From: Melioribacter sp. | GTDB lineage: Bacteria > Bacteroidota > Ignavibacteria > Ignavibacteriales > Melioribacteraceae | Reading direction: 5' to 3' | DNA: 62,635 bases | Assembly (NCBI GenBank): GCA_023250955.1 | Contig: JAHEZQ010000025.1 | Coordinates: 1 to 62,635 of the forward strand | Shown here: positions 1 through 9,174 of the stretch, piece after piece | Numbering within the stretch: position 1 is the first letter of the stretch | Layout: each line of letters begins with the position of its first letter | Program-made: the position numbers and the translations under genes | The notes under the pieces: generated by a model | Databases searched by the model: none | The model's input: only the letters and a program-made list of their open reading frames with translations | Told to the model about the DNA's origin: nothing

Positions 1-219
1 AGTTTTATAACGGCAAACTAAATCTTTTAAAGCTCTTGCCATTACATGATGAATTCCCGGTTTGCCGTTTACGGTCGGAGGTCCCTCATAAAAAGTAAAT
101 GGTTTTGATTTTGGGCGTGATGAAATACTTTTTTCGAAGATTTGATTCTCTTGCCAAAACTTTAGTACTTCTTCTTCAATCTTTGGATAGTTTATTTTTT
201 CATCGAACTGTTTGAACAT
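1..219 (-). CDS. ileS: Isoleucyl-tRNA synthetase, N-terminal 73 residues (cut by window edge)
   Basis: Charges tRNA-Ile in the cytoplasm. Only the first 73 codons lie in the window; the frame from the ATG at 219 is open to base 1. Residues 46-58 (GPPTVNGKPGIHH) form the class I synthetase HIGH signature in the form typical of IleRS, preceded by the usual short N-terminal helix (FWQENQIFEK). It is the last visible gene of a run yggS, divIVA, punA, membrane protein, ileS on this strand, 35 bases after the preceding stop. ValRS and LeuRS carry related HIGH regions, but the GKPGIHH form favours IleRS. Confidence 0.9.
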   Translation of the reverse strand, partial: MFKQFDEKINYPKIEEEVLKFWQENQIFEKSISSRPKSKPFTFYEGPPTVNGKPGIHHVMARALKDLVCRYKT

Positions 220-254
220 TTTTTAACTCTGTATGTGAATTGTATAAAGGTATT

Positions 255-872
255 TTACTCTTCTTCTGATTCGTATTTCTTGATTAATTCTTTCTCAGCA
301 GAAAGGAATTCTTTCAGTCTTCTTTCAATTTGGGTTTTTCTTTCGACCATATCGTCAACACTTTGCTGAGCGTGATAAATTAATTTTTCTGCTTTTAATT
401 TTGATTCTTCAACTATTAACTGTGCTTCGCGTTGTGCAGCAATTAATATTTTTTTTGCATCATCTTCTTTCGATTTACCTTTGTTCCCTTCTTTTTGTAA
501 TAGCATTACTTCTGACAAAGCCATACCAAAAAATGCTATTGCACCAAGCATAATGTTACGAAGAACATATAAGATCATATTTTCCACAAGAAGGTTGCTC
601 AATCCAAAATATTCGCTGAACAGCGAAACAAGGATAACACTTACAAATACTGAAGCAACAATAACCGCAAATACAACTTTACCGCCATGATTATAACTAA
701 GTGTTTTATTTATCAACCAACCGCAAGCAAACGAAAAAACTGAAAGAACAAACCATACAGAAAAATTCTGATATCCGGCTTTAAATAGATCCGTGCTTAA
801 GAAGTTGGATGCAAAAATAATAACGGCAAGCAATCCCGGTGTTGCATAATAAATTGATTTTTTCTCAATCAC
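255..872 (-). CDS. Membrane protein with cytoplasmic DivIVA-like coiled coil, unknown function
   Basis: 205 residues, not a family I recognise. Four hydrophobic segments are visible (about residues 8-28, 38-55, 64-88 and 98-120), followed by a charged Ala/Glu/Lys-rich coiled coil from about residue 130 to the end. That coiled coil carries the pattern E-x2-L-K-x3-L-I-x2-A and then ERK-x2-I-x-R-L-K, which also occurs in the DivIVA protein encoded two genes upstream. The start ATG overlaps the punA stop by 4 bases, so the two are probably translationally coupled. Location in a divIVA operon suggests (inference) a membrane partner of the DivIVA scaffold. Rotor or stator b-subunit-like helices could also look like this. 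Confidence 0.75.
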   Translation of the reverse strand: MIEKKSIYYATPGLLAVIIFASNFLSTDLFKAGYQNFSVWFVLSVFSFACGWLINKTLSYNHGGKVVFAVIVASVFVSVILVSLFSEYFGLSNLLVENMILYVLRNIMLGAIAFFGMALSEVMLLQKEGNKGKSKEDDAKKILIAAQREAQLIVEESKLKAEKLIYHAQQSVDDMVERKTQIERRLKEFLSAEKELIKKYESEEE

Positions 873-1690
873 AGTTTTTTTATAACCTCTTTCATTATTA
901 AAGTCATTTTTGGTTCAGCTGCCATTGCTGTAGCAATAATTTCTTCAACCTTTGCCGGTTTCAATGCATCAGGGAAACATTCATCAGTTATTATACTTAG
1001 ACCAAGAACTTTCATCCCCATATGATTGGCTACAATATTTTCCGGAATAGTTGACATTCCAACAACATCGGCACCTATAGCACGTAAAAATCTGTATTCA
1101 GCTTTTGTTTCAAGGTTCGGTCCCGGTACAGCAACATAAACACCCTTCTGAACTTTAACTTTATTATCAAGTGCAACTTGTTCTGCTAACTTTATCAACT
1201 CTAAATTATAGGGCTCGCTCATATCTGGGAATCTTGGTCCAAATGAATCTTCATTCTTTCCAATGAGCGGATTATCACCTAATAAATTAATATGATCCAC
1301 CATCAGCATAATATCTCCGCGTTGATATATCGGGTTCATACCGCCGCAAGCATTCGAAACAAGTAAAGTTTTAACTCCAAGAAATTTCATAACACGAACA
1401 GGATATGTAATTTGTTGCATTGTATAACCTTCGTAGAAATGAAATCTACCTTGCATAGCAACAACATTTTTCCCGCCGATCTTCCCAAAAATTAATTTAC
1501 CTTGATGAGATTCAACAGTAGAAAGTGGGAAATGAGGTAATTCGGAATAATCAATTTCATGTTCAACGGAAATATCTTTAACTAAACCACCAAGACCGGT
1601 TCCAAGAATAATTCCAACTTCATAATTTTTATCAGTTTTCTTTCTGATGACTTCTAATGTTTCATTGATCATTTCTATTAGAGCACTCAT
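869..1690 (-). CDS. punA: Purine-nucleoside phosphorylase, trimeric type
   Basis: Phosphorolysis of purine nucleosides to free base and ribose-1-phosphate, in purine salvage. 273 residues, normal for the trimeric PNP/MTAP superfamily. Visible motifs: phosphate-binding GTGLGG (residues 30-35), SHQGK (61-65), QGRFHFYEGY (80-89), NACGGMNP (113-120), GPNLETKAEY (190-199) and VGMSTIPE (210-217). The purine-contacting segment reads TDECFP with Asp at 236, where mammalian inosine/guanosine PNP has Asn (Asn243 in the human enzyme). MTAP-type enzymes also carry Asp there, so the substrate range may differ. It overlaps divIVA upstream by 4 bases and the membrane-protein gene downstream by 4 bases. Confidence 0.92.
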   Translation of the reverse strand: MSALIEMINETLEVIRKKTDKNYEVGIILGTGLGGLVKDISVEHEIDYSELPHFPLSTVESHQGKLIFGKIGGKNVVAMQGRFHFYEGYTMQQITYPVRVMKFLGVKTLLVSNACGGMNPIYQRGDIMLMVDHINLLGDNPLIGKNEDSFGPRFPDMSEPYNLELIKLAEQVALDNKVKVQKGVYVAVPGPNLETKAEYRFLRAIGADVVGMSTIPENIVANHMGMKVLGLSIITDECFPDALKPAKVEEIIATAMAAEPKMTLIMKEVIKKL

Positions 1691-2235
1691 AAAAGTTTCT
1701 CCAGAATATCATCAACATTTATATCACTTTGTTCTTCTTGATTATTCTGTTCCTTAGGAATTTCTTTTTTCTTAGGACGTGTATCAATGTTCTGGACATT
1801 CATCTCAAGTAAGCTCGATTGAGAATCAATCAAAGCTTTAATACGTGCAATTAATAATTTTCTTTCTTCGCGGAGTTTCAAAACAGAATCACGGACAGAA
1901 TTAGCGCTCTCTTTTGCTTTTTCAATTAATTGCGCGGATTTGAGTTCCGCTTCCTTAATCATCAAAGCAGTTTGTTTCTTTGCCGAATCCACTGTTTTTG
2001 AAGTTGATTCTGTTTGGTTCAACATTGCCTGTTGAAGATTTTTTTCAATTCTTTTAAACTCTTTTAATTGTTCTTCCTGGCGGTCAAGTTCATTCTTAAG
2101 CTTTTCATTTTCATTTTGAAGCTGTTCAAACTCATCCGATAACCGTTCAAGGAAATTATTTACCTCGTCACGATCATAACCACGGACGCTTTTGTTGAAC
2201 TCTTGATTCTTGATTCCAAACGGGGTGAATTTCAT
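1687..2235 (-). CDS. divIVA: DivIVA-domain coiled-coil protein
   Basis: Scaffold family that senses membrane curvature and recruits division or growth factors. 182 residues. Residues 3-45 match the DivIVA N-terminal domain: TPFGIKNQEF, then GYDRDEVNNFLE, followed by long heptad coiled coil to about residue 150 and a polar tail. A GGGAAC ribosome site lies just before the ATG. It sits 12 bases after yggS and is followed by punA (4-base overlap), the membrane coiled-coil protein and ileS. In Firmicutes yggS (ylmE), divIVA and ileS also lie together, supporting the call. Its actual role in this Gram-negative-type cell is unknown. Confidence 0.88.
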   Translation of the reverse strand: MKFTPFGIKNQEFNKSVRGYDRDEVNNFLERLSDEFEQLQNENEKLKNELDRQEEQLKEFKRIEKNLQQAMLNQTESTSKTVDSAKKQTALMIKEAELKSAQLIEKAKESANSVRDSVLKLREERKLLIARIKALIDSQSSLLEMNVQNIDTRPKKKEIPKEQNNQEEQSDINVDDILEKLL

Positions 2236-2247
2236 TTTGTTCCCGCG

Positions 2248-2931
2248 TTATTTATAAATTCTATCACCAAAGATTGCAGTTCCAATCCTCAACATTGTAG
2301 CTCCTTCTTCAATGGCAGTCTTAAAATCGTTTGTCATTCCCATTGAAAGTTCGGAAAGAGCAAATTCATTTTTATTTAATTTTTCTTTTAGTCTTCGTAA
2401 TTCAATAAAACAATTTCGTATCACTTTATCATCATCTGTATATGGCGCCATAGTCATCAAACCGACTAAATCCAAATTAGAACTATTCTTACAAAATTGA
2501 GCTGTTTCAAAAATTTCTTTTTCGCCTGCAAGTCCAAACTTTGTTGCTTCATCAGAAGTTTTAATTTCTAAAAGAACTTTCTGATTTTTATTTAACTCTT
2601 TGGATTTTCTATTTATCTCATCTGCTAACTTTACCGAATCAACAGCATGAATAAATTCAGCTGCCTTAATAACATATTTAATTTTATTCGTTTGAAGATG
2701 CCCGATAAAGTGCCAGTTAAAATCTCCTGTTATCAGCTCCGATTTATCGCGAAGTTCTTGAGCTTTATTCTCACCAAAATCTTTAATTCCGGTACTAATA
2801 GCTTCGCTAATAACTTCCATCGGCTGAGTTTTACTAACAGCAATCAGTCTTATTTCAGAACGATTTCTTCCGCATTTTATGCAAGTTTCTGCAATTTCGG
2901 ATTCAACTTTTTTAAGATTTTCTGCAATCAT
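2248..2931 (-). CDS. yggS: YggS/PROSC family pyridoxal-phosphate homeostasis protein
   Basis: Single-domain PLP-binding TIM-barrel protein that buffers cellular PLP; no catalytic reaction is established for the family. 227 residues, the usual length. The PLP lysine is Lys34 in LIAVSKTQP. Other family motifs are FGENKAQEL (from about residue 52), WHFIGHLQTNK (about 68), SMGMTNDF (about 196) and the phosphate-binding LRIGTAIFG near the C-terminus. It is the first visible gene of the divIVA-ileS run; its upstream neighbour nrdJ ends in a terminator at 3007-3031, so transcription probably begins between 2932 and 3007. Confidence 0.93.
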   Translation of the reverse strand: MIAENLKKVESEIAETCIKCGRNRSEIRLIAVSKTQPMEVISEAISTGIKDFGENKAQELRDKSELITGDFNWHFIGHLQTNKIKYVIKAAEFIHAVDSVKLADEINRKSKELNKNQKVLLEIKTSDEATKFGLAGEKEIFETAQFCKNSSNLDLVGLMTMAPYTDDDKVIRNCFIELRRLKEKLNKNEFALSELSMGMTNDFKTAIEEGATMLRIGTAIFGDRIYK

Positions 2932-3006
2932 TGCTCAAAAATGAGGGTGAAAATGTATCCCTTTGAGTTATAAAAGTCAACGAATTACTATCCTAAATAT
3001 AATGAA

Positions 3007-3031
3007 AAAGGGGCTAAGCTTTAGCCCCTTT
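3007..3031 (-). terminator. Rho-independent terminator of nrdJ
   Basis: An 11-bp perfect stem (AAAGGGGCTAA at 3007-3017 with TTAGCCCCTTT at 3021-3031), a 3-base loop, and a T run on the minus strand. It lies 35 bases past the nrdJ stop and separates nrdJ from yggS. Confidence 0.85.
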
Positions 3032-3065
3032 CTTGTAAAGTAGAAACGTATATAGCATTGTAAAT

Positions 3066-6000
3066 TTAGCTGCATCCGGTCGTCGCACCGCAAGTTGTAC
3101 ACTTCAAACAAGTACCGTTACGAACCATTGTCATACTTTGGCATTCAGGACAAATATCGCCAGTGTAACCGCGTTCACGAGCTTTCATAACACTTTGATG
3201 AAGAGTAATAGCATGAGCTTTTTGTTCGGATGGTGTATCGCCGGGATAACGATCTACAAGATCTTTAGCATTATCTAATTCGATCATTCTTTCACTAACA
3301 ATCTCTTCACTTTCAAAATCGGGTTCTGCAACTGATCGGTGATCCGGCTTTTTTATTATTTCAGATTCATCAACATGTGAAAGATCATTTCTGCCAAGAT
3401 ATGTAACGGCAAGTTCTCTAAAGATGAAATCAATTACGGAGGTAGCCATTTTAATTCTGCTGTGGCCGGTTAATACCCCACTAGGCTCAAAGCGCGTGAA
3501 AACAAAAGCATCAACAAATTCGTCGAGAGGAACACCGTGCTGTAAACCTAGTGAAATTGAAATTGCAAAACAGTTTAATAAACTTCTAAACGCAGCACCT
3601 TCTTTGTGCATGTCAATAAATACTTCGCCAAGCTGACCGTTCTCGTATTCTCCGGTTCTTATGTAAACCGTTTGACCGTTAATTTTTACTTTTTGTGTGT
3701 AGCCCGTTCTTCTATCAGGTAATCTTCTTCTCTTAGCAATGTATCTGTGAATAATTCTTTCGGCAATTTTGATGATATCATTTTCTTCTTTCTTTTCCAT
3801 TAAGTCTTCTACATCTTCATCGGTCATGCTATTTAAAGGTTGAGAAAGTTTTGAACCATCTCTATAAAGTGCATTTGCTTTTGTCCCAAGTTTCCATGAT
3901 TGTAAGTACGCGTATTTAATATCATCAATGCTGGCATTATTCGGAAGATTAATAGTTTTAGAAATTGCGCCAGAGATAAATGGTTGAGCAGCAGCCATCA
4001 TATTAATATGAGCATCAGTTTTAATAAAGCGGGTTCCCTTCTTTCCGCATTTATTAGCGCAATCAAATACAGGATAGTGTTCATGTTTTAAGAAAGGCGC
4101 ACCTTCAATTGTCATAGTTCCGCAGACATAATCGTTTGCTGAAGCAATTTCTTCTTTTGTGAATCCAAGTCCTAGAAGAAGATCAAAATTAAAATCGTTT
4201 ATCTGCTCATCAGTAAAATTGAGATTGGCTTTCAAAAACTTTTCACCAAGAGTATACTTATTAAAAGCAAAACTTAATTCAAATACGGAAGGCAGAATAG
4301 TCTCAATCTTATTCAGTAGATCATCACTGAATCCTTTTGCTTTGAGCGCTTCATGATTAATATGTGGACATCCGATCAGTGTTCCGGCACCTTTTGCATA
4401 TTTAATTATTTCACGGCTCTGATCATCATTATAACCTAATCTCTTAAGAGCTGGAGGAATTGATTGATTAATAATTTTGAAGTAACCTCCGCCGGCAAGT
4501 TTTTTAAATTTAACAAGTGAAAAATCCGGTTCGATTCCGGTAGTATCGCAATCCATCACTAATCCAATAGTTCCGGTTGGAGCTATTACTGTTACTTGTG
4601 CATTTCTGAAACCGTACTTTTCTCCTAACTCTAAAGCAAAATCAGCATCTTCTCTTGCTGCATTGAGTAAATCGGAAGGACAGTTTTCCGGATTAATTCC
4701 TACTGGAAGAATTGATAGACTTTCGTATTCATCTTTTTTAACATTATAAGAAGCGCGTTTATGATTCCGGATTACTCTAAGCATAGCCTCTGCATTTTCT
4801 TGATACCGAGGAAATGAGCCAAGTTCTTTTGACATTTCAGCAGATGTTGCATAAGAACGCATATGCATAATTGCCGTGAGCGCACCGCAGATAGCAGAAG
4901 ATTCTTTGCTATCGTAAGGAATGCCTTGTCTCATCAACAATGAACCAAGATTTGCATAACCGAGACCAAGTGTTCTATACTCGTAACTTTTTTGAGCAAT
5001 TTCTTTTGAAGGATATTGTGCCATTAAAACACTTATCTCAAGAACAACGGTCCACAATCTTGTTGCATGACGGTAAGCTTCAATATCAAATTTTTGTGTG
5101 TCGTCATTATAAAATTTTACAAGATTAAGAGATGCAAGATTACAAGCAGTATCATCCAAAAACATATATTCACTGCAAGGATTCGATGCACGAATTGATC
5201 CGCTCTCGGGACAAGTATGCCATTCATTTATTGTTGTGTCAAATTGAAGTCCGGGATCTGCACTTGACCATGCTGCAAAAGCTATATCATCCCAAAGTTC
5301 TTTTGCGCCAAGTGTTTTACAAGGTTTTGGTTCTCTTCCGTCTTTTTCTGCTTTCTTCTTTTCTACTCTCCAATATAAATTCCAATTATCATCGTTCAAA
5401 ACCGCCTGCATAAAACCATTATTAACACGGACAGAATTATTTGAATTTTGTCCAGATACAGTTGTATATGCTTCTGAATTCCAATCTTCATTATAGACAG
5501 GAACTTCAATTGATCTAAAACCAAGCTTGGCAAGTTTAATCACGCGGTCAATATAATTTTCCGGAACATTTAATTTGCGTGCTTCAATTATTGCTTTGCG
5601 TAATCTTAAATTTGTTTTTTTATTGAAGCGGTCGTTCTCGGGATGTTCATCATAGCAAGCTTTGATAATATTGTTAAGATATTGATTTAAAATTTTAGAA
5701 CCAGTTACTAAAGCAGCAACTTTTTGTTCTTCAACTACTTTCCAATTTATGAATTCTTGAATATCAGGATGATCAATATCAAGTGTAACCATTTTAGCTG
5801 CACGTCGTGTAGTCCCGCCGGATTTAATTGCACCGGCTGAGCGATCACCAATTTTTAAGAAAGACATTAATCCAGAGGATTTTCCTCCGCCGCTTAGCGG
5901 TTCATTTATTCCTCTGAGTTCTGAAAAGTTGGTTCCCGTTCCAGAACCATATTTAAATAAACGCGCTTCACGAACCCACAAATCCATTATGCCGCCTTCA

Positions 6001-6626
6001 TTAACAAGATCGTCTCTTACTGATTGAATAAAACAAGCATGTGGTTGAGGATGTGTGTATGCATCTTCAGAAGATGTAAGTTTACCAGTTTTGTAATCTA
6101 CATAATAATGTCCTTGAGACGGACCATTAATACCATAAGCCCAATGTAATCCTGTGTTGAACCATTGTGGTGAATTTGGTGCTGCAAACTGATTTGCCAA
6201 CATGTAAACATGTTCATCGTAAAAAGTTTTTGCATCTTCTTCACTATCAAAATATTTTGCTTTCCATCCCCAATATGTCCAAGTTCCTGCTAGACGATAA
6301 AAAACTTGTCTTGAATCTTTTTCTGATCCATATCTTTCTTTTTCAGGAAGTTCATCAAGTTTTTTATCTGCTACCGAAGGCTGTAACCATGCTGGGACTC
6401 CCTTTTCATCTAACTTGCTTAAAAGTTTAGGGACACCTGCTTTGCGAAAATATTTTTGTGCAAGAACATCAGTTGCAACTTGTGACCACTCCTTAGGAAC
6501 AAACACATCTTCCATTCTAAAAACAATTGAGCCATCTGGATTTTTTATTTCAGATGTTTTCTTAACAAACTCAATTGATTCAAGAGGATCTTTTCCTGCT
6601 TTAGTGAAAAGACGATTAATCTTCAT
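3066..6626 (-). CDS. nrdJ: Adenosylcobalamin-dependent (class II) ribonucleoside-diphosphate reductase
   Basis: Reduces ribonucleotides to deoxyribonucleotides with a radical generated from adenosylcobalamin, independent of oxygen. 1186 residues, full length for the large NrdJ form. Visible: N-terminal redox cysteine Cys198 (PHACFI), glycyl-rich [14 protein letters not shown] (from 226), the active-site NPCSE at 482-486 with CNLASLNL after it, the APTGTIGL loop, a C-terminal [10 protein letters not shown] segment, and a terminal zinc-ribbon-like tail with four Cys in two CxxC pairs plus a final Cys pair for re-reduction. No intein or frameshift. No class I genes appear in the window. Adenosylcobalamin is likely supplied by the PduO enzyme at 51891-52439. 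GGAG lies 8 bases before the ATG. Confidence 0.96.
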   Translation of the reverse strand: MKINRLFTKAGKDPLESIEFVKKTSEIKNPDGSIVFRMEDVFVPKEWSQVATDVLAQKYFRKAGVPKLLSKLDEKGVPAWLQPSVADKKLDELPEKERYGSEKDSRQVFYRLAGTWTYWGWKAKYFDSEEDAKTFYDEHVYMLANQFAAPNSPQWFNTGLHWAYGINGPSQGHYYVDYKTGKLTSSEDAYTHPQPHACFIQSVRDDLVNEGGIMDLWVREARLFKYGSGTGTNFSELRGINEPLSGGGKSSGLMSFLKIGDRSAGAIKSGGTTRRAAKMVTLDIDHPDIQEFINWKVVEEQKVAALVTGSKILNQYLNNIIKACYDEHPENDRFNKKTNLRLRKAIIEARKLNVPENYIDRVIKLAKLGFRSIEVPVYNEDWNSEAYTTVSGQNSNNSVRVNNGFMQAVLNDDNWNLYWRVEKKKAEKDGREPKPCKTLGAKELWDDIAFAAWSSADPGLQFDTTINEWHTCPESGSIRASNPCSEYMFLDDTACNLASLNLVKFYNDDTQKFDIEAYRHATRLWTVVLEISVLMAQYPSKEIAQKSYEYRTLGLGYANLGSLLMRQGIPYDSKESSAICGALTAIMHMRSYATSAEMSKELGSFPRYQENAEAMLRVIRNHKRASYNVKKDEYESLSILPVGINPENCPSDLLNAAREDADFALELGEKYGFRNAQVTVIAPTGTIGLVMDCDTTGIEPDFSLVKFKKLAGGGYFKIINQSIPPALKRLGYNDDQSREIIKYAKGAGTLIGCPHINHEALKAKGFSDDLLNKIETILPSVFELSFAFNKYTLGEKFLKANLNFTDEQINDFNFDLLLGLGFTKEEIASANDYVCGTMTIEGAPFLKHEHYPVFDCANKCGKKGTRFIKTDAHINMMAAAQPFISGAISKTINLPNNASIDDIKYAYLQSWKLGTKANALYRDGSKLSQPLNSMTDEDVEDLMEKKEENDIIKIAERIIHRYIAKRRRLPDRRTGYTQKVKINGQTVYIRTGEYENGQLGEVFIDMHKEGAAFRSLLNCFAISISLGLQHGVPLDEFVDAFVFTRFEPSGVLTGHSRIKMATSVIDFIFRELAVTYLGRNDLSHVDESEIIKKPDHRSVAEPDFESEEIVSERMIELDNAKDLVDRYPGDTPSEQKAHAITLHQSVMKARERGYTGDICPECQSMTMVRNGTCLKCTTCGATTGCS

Positions 6627-6739
6627 TCAATACTCCGATCTTAGAAAAGCTTATTGAAAAATTTTCTTTTTATGGTAAAAGCAATTTTATTATTTATTTT
6701 TTTGAGGAACGATTTTCTTACCTCGTTGAAGGTGAGTTC

Positions 6740-6768
6740 AACATAACTAAAAAAAATTCTTGAAGCAA
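6740..6768 (-). promoter_or_regulatory. Possible nrdJ promoter
   Basis: On the minus strand TTGCTT (6768-6763) and TATGTT (6745-6740) are 17 bases apart, about 115 bases upstream of the nrdJ ATG. I saw no cobalamin-riboswitch-like structure between this site and the gene. The hexamers match consensus only partly, in very AT-rich DNA. Confidence 0.28.
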
Positions 6769-6804
6769 TCAGATGAACAATTTTTTAAAAATTATGCAAT
6801 TGAT

Positions 6805-6812
6805 TAACTTTG
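6805..6812 (+). promoter_or_regulatory. Possible malQ promoter element (TAACTTTG)
   Basis: TAACTTTG fits the Bacteroidota -7 pattern TAnnTTTG, with a T-rich stretch at 6779-6786 in the -33 position. It lies about 100 bases upstream of malQ within the 284-base nrdJ/malQ divergent spacer, which otherwise shows only AT-rich sequence and a weak 6-bp hairpin near 6725-6742. Confidence 0.25.
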
Positions 6813-6910
6813 TAAGTGGGTGCAAAATACTAAATAAATGTTTGAAGTAAATATTGTTTTTTTATTTTATTTTTTTATAGCGATTTATATCACAAACTAT
6901 TGAGGAACTT

Positions 6911-8446
6911 ATGAACATCGAACGATCTGCAGGCATTTTATTACATCCTACTTCCCTACCGGGTAAATTTGGAATTGGTGATCTTGGGCCAAATGCTTAT
7001 CACTTTGTTGATTTCTTAAAAAGTGCTGGACAAACACTATGGCAAACATTTCCATTAGGTCCAACCGGATACGGTGATTCACCATATCAATGTTTTTCAG
7101 CATTTGCAGGTAATCCATTATTAATCAGTTTTGAATTATTACAAAAAGACCATTTACTTAGCCACGAAGATCTTTCGAACATACCAAATTACAATCCGCA
7201 TAAGATTGATTTTGGTTCAGTCATCGAATTCAAATTCAAAATACTTCGATTAGCTTTTCAGAATTTTAAGAAGAAACAGAAAAAATTTGAAGATGAATGC
7301 GGTACATTTTGTGAAACTAATAATTATTGGTTAGATGATTATTCTCTTTTCATGGCTGTCAAACAATATCACAAAGGTGTTCTTTGGACTGAATGGGAAA
7401 AATCAATTGCGTTCAGAAAAAATATTTCTGAGTGGAAAAATAAACTCAAAGAGGAAATTGAATTCCAAAAGTTTTTACAATTTATTTTTAATAAACAGTG
7501 GACTGATATTAGAGAATATGCAAATAAAAATGGTATAAAAATTATCGGCGATCTTCCCATATTTATTGCTTACGATAGTGCAGATCTTTGGGCTAATAAA
7601 AAATTTTTTACGGTTCGTGAAGATGGCTCTTTAGAATTTGTTGCCGGAGTACCGCCAGATTACTTTAGTGCAACCGGGCAATTGTGGGGTAATCCACTTT
7701 ATAAATGGAAAGTAATGGAGAAAGATAATTTTGCTTGGTGGCGAAAACGAATTTCCAAATTACTTGAGATGGTTGATATTATTAGAATAGATCACTTCCG
7801 GGGCTTTGACGCATATTGGGAAATTCCCGGTAACGCAACGACAGCAATTAAAGGACGCTGGGTAAAGTCGCCGGGTGAAAAATTATTTAATTCAATTAAA
7901 AAATCATTAGGTGATTTACCAATTATAGCTGAAGATCTGGGAGTGATTACTGATTCGGTTGTTGCTCTACGTGATCAATTCGATTTTCCCGGAATAAAGA
8001 TTTTACAATTCGGTTTAGGAGAACATGGTGATAAAAAATTTCTACCCCATAATCACATTAAGAATTGTGTTGTTCATACCGGTTCTCACGATAATGAAAC
8101 AACACGCGGATTTTTAGAATCAGAAAGGAAGAAAAACTCAGGCATCTACGAGTGGGCACAGAAATATTTTAATTATTACGGCGATAATATGACATACGAA
8201 TTAATCCGTGCTGCATATGGTTCTGTTTCAAATATATGTGTTATTCCCATGCAGGATATTTTGAATTTAGATAATGAAGCTCGAATGAATTTGCCAAGTA
8301 CTGTCGGAGGAAATTGGACTTGGCGATTTACATGGGATCAGGTTCACGAATCATTGGCAAGTAATTACAAACAGATGACCAATATGTTTGAACGACCGCC
8401 ACTGAAGAAAAATGAAAATGCAAAGATTAAAGTAGCTGAAGAATAG
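6911..8446 (+). CDS. malQ: 4-alpha-glucanotransferase (amylomaltase, GH77)
   Basis: Transfers alpha-1,4-glucan segments between maltodextrins or to glucose, in glycogen and maltodextrin turnover. 511 residues, the standard bacterial amylomaltase length. The three GH77 catalytic acids are visible: nucleophile Asp294 in IRIDHFRGF, acid/base Glu341 in IIAEDLGV, and Asp394 in GSHDNETTRG. N-terminal LHPTSLPGKFGIGDLG is typical. GAGGAA precedes the ATG by 5 bases. Monocistronic by appearance: it faces gpx, with a hairpin at 8459-8487 between them. No glycogen phosphorylase or synthase is in the window. Confidence 0.95.
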   Translation: MNIERSAGILLHPTSLPGKFGIGDLGPNAYHFVDFLKSAGQTLWQTFPLGPTGYGDSPYQCFSAFAGNPLLISFELLQKDHLLSHEDLSNIPNYNPHKIDFGSVIEFKFKILRLAFQNFKKKQKKFEDECGTFCETNNYWLDDYSLFMAVKQYHKGVLWTEWEKSIAFRKNISEWKNKLKEEIEFQKFLQFIFNKQWTDIREYANKNGIKIIGDLPIFIAYDSADLWANKKFFTVREDGSLEFVAGVPPDYFSATGQLWGNPLYKWKVMEKDNFAWWRKRISKLLEMVDIIRIDHFRGFDAYWEIPGNATTAIKGRWVKSPGEKLFNSIKKSLGDLPIIAEDLGVITDSVVALRDQFDFPGIKILQFGLGEHGDKKFLPHNHIKNCVVHTGSHDNETTRGFLESERKKNSGIYEWAQKYFNYYGDNMTYELIRAAYGSVSNICVIPMQDILNLDNEARMNLPSTVGGNWTWRFTWDQVHESLASNYKQMTNMFERPPLKKNENAKIKVAEE

Positions 8447-8458
8447 TTTTTAAAACCT

Positions 8459-8487
8459 GTAGTGGTCGTATAATTTGCGACCACTAC
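8459..8487. terminator. Bidirectional hairpin between malQ and gpx (GTAGTG family)
   Basis: 10-bp perfect stem GTAGTGGTCG (8459-8468) / CGACCACTAC (8478-8487) with a 9-base loop, between convergent malQ and gpx. The T-run is weak on both sides (TTTTA follows the gpx stop). The outer GTAGTG...CACTAC arms recur in the hairpin at 9140-9167, so this may be a repeat-family member as well as a terminator. Confidence 0.55.
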
Positions 8488-8492
8488 TAAAA

Positions 8493-9068
8493 TTATTTTG
8501 CTAATTCTTTTTCAATTGCAGTTGTTACTTCATCGCTTTCCGGTTTTATTTTACTTCTAAAACGACTAACAACATTTCCATCTTTCCCAATCAAAAATTT
8601 CTCGAAGTTCCATTTAACATCACCTTTCTCCGTAACATTATTATTTATAAGCCTGGCATAAAGCAGAGATCTTTCATCACCAAGAACTTTTATTTTATCA
8701 AATAGTTTGAATGTAACATCATACTTGGTTGAACAAAATTCTTTTATTTCTTCATTCGTACCGGGTTCTTGCCCGCCAAAATCATTACATGGAAATGCAA
8801 GTATTTCAAAACCTTTGTCTTTGTATTTATTATAGACTGCTTCCAAACCGGTGTATTGTGGAGTATAACCGCATTTGCTGGCAACATTAACAATTAATAA
8901 AACTTTTCCTTTATAATCAGAAAGTTTAACTTCTTTACCATTCATATCTTTTACTGCAATATCTTTAATATTATTTGTCAAAGATTCACCTTCCTTATTT
9001 TTTGCAGTTGAATTAAATGATAATCCCAGTAAAAATAATAGATATGATATATATCTAAACGCTTTCAT
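8493..9068 (-). CDS. Glutathione peroxidase-family thiol peroxidase, exported
   Basis: Reduces hydroperoxides; bacterial Cys-type members generally use thioredoxin rather than glutathione. 191 residues, of which the first 22 look like a signal peptide (YISYLLFLLGLSFNSTA), so the enzyme is probably periplasmic. Catalytic tetrad is complete: Cys66 in NVASKCGYT, Gln100 in FPCNDFGGQ, and Trp153-Asn154 in VKWNFEKFL; Cys94 and Cys112 are candidates for the resolving cysteine. No selenocysteine codon: the active site is an ordinary Cys. Single-gene unit between hairpins at 8459 and 9140. Confidence 0.93.
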   Translation of the reverse strand: MKAFRYISYLLFLLGLSFNSTAKNKEGESLTNNIKDIAVKDMNGKEVKLSDYKGKVLLIVNVASKCGYTPQYTGLEAVYNKYKDKGFEILAFPCNDFGGQEPGTNEEIKEFCSTKYDVTFKLFDKIKVLGDERSLLYARLINNNVTEKGDVKWNFEKFLIGKDGNVVSRFRSKIKPESDEVTTAIEKELAK

Positions 9069-9139
9069 TGTTTTCCTTTCTCGATTTTACTGTATAACTA
9101 ATTTTGAGGGATTTTAGTTCAAATATGATGGGAGAATAA

Positions 9140-9167
9140 GTAGTGACAACTTGAGAGTTGTCACTAC
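9140..9167 (-). terminator. Hairpin just past the pta stop (GTAGTG family)
   Basis: 11-bp perfect stem GTAGTGACAAC (9140-9150) / GTTGTCACTAC (9157-9167), 6-base loop, beginning 7 bases after the pta stop. There is little T-run after it on the minus strand. Same GTAGTG...CACTAC ends and same distance from the stop codon as the hairpin after gpx. Confidence 0.55.
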
Positions 9168-9174
9168 ATTAAAA

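Noticed and set aside
4940-5413. Two plus-strand frames opposite nrdJ
   Set aside because: They run antisense to the conserved NrdJ core, have no recognisable domains or ribosome sites, and are shadows of codon bias.
6627-6910. Cobalamin riboswitch upstream of nrdJ
   Set aside because: No B12-box-like sequence or multi-helix layout is visible; the spacer is AT-rich with only a weak 6-bp hairpin.
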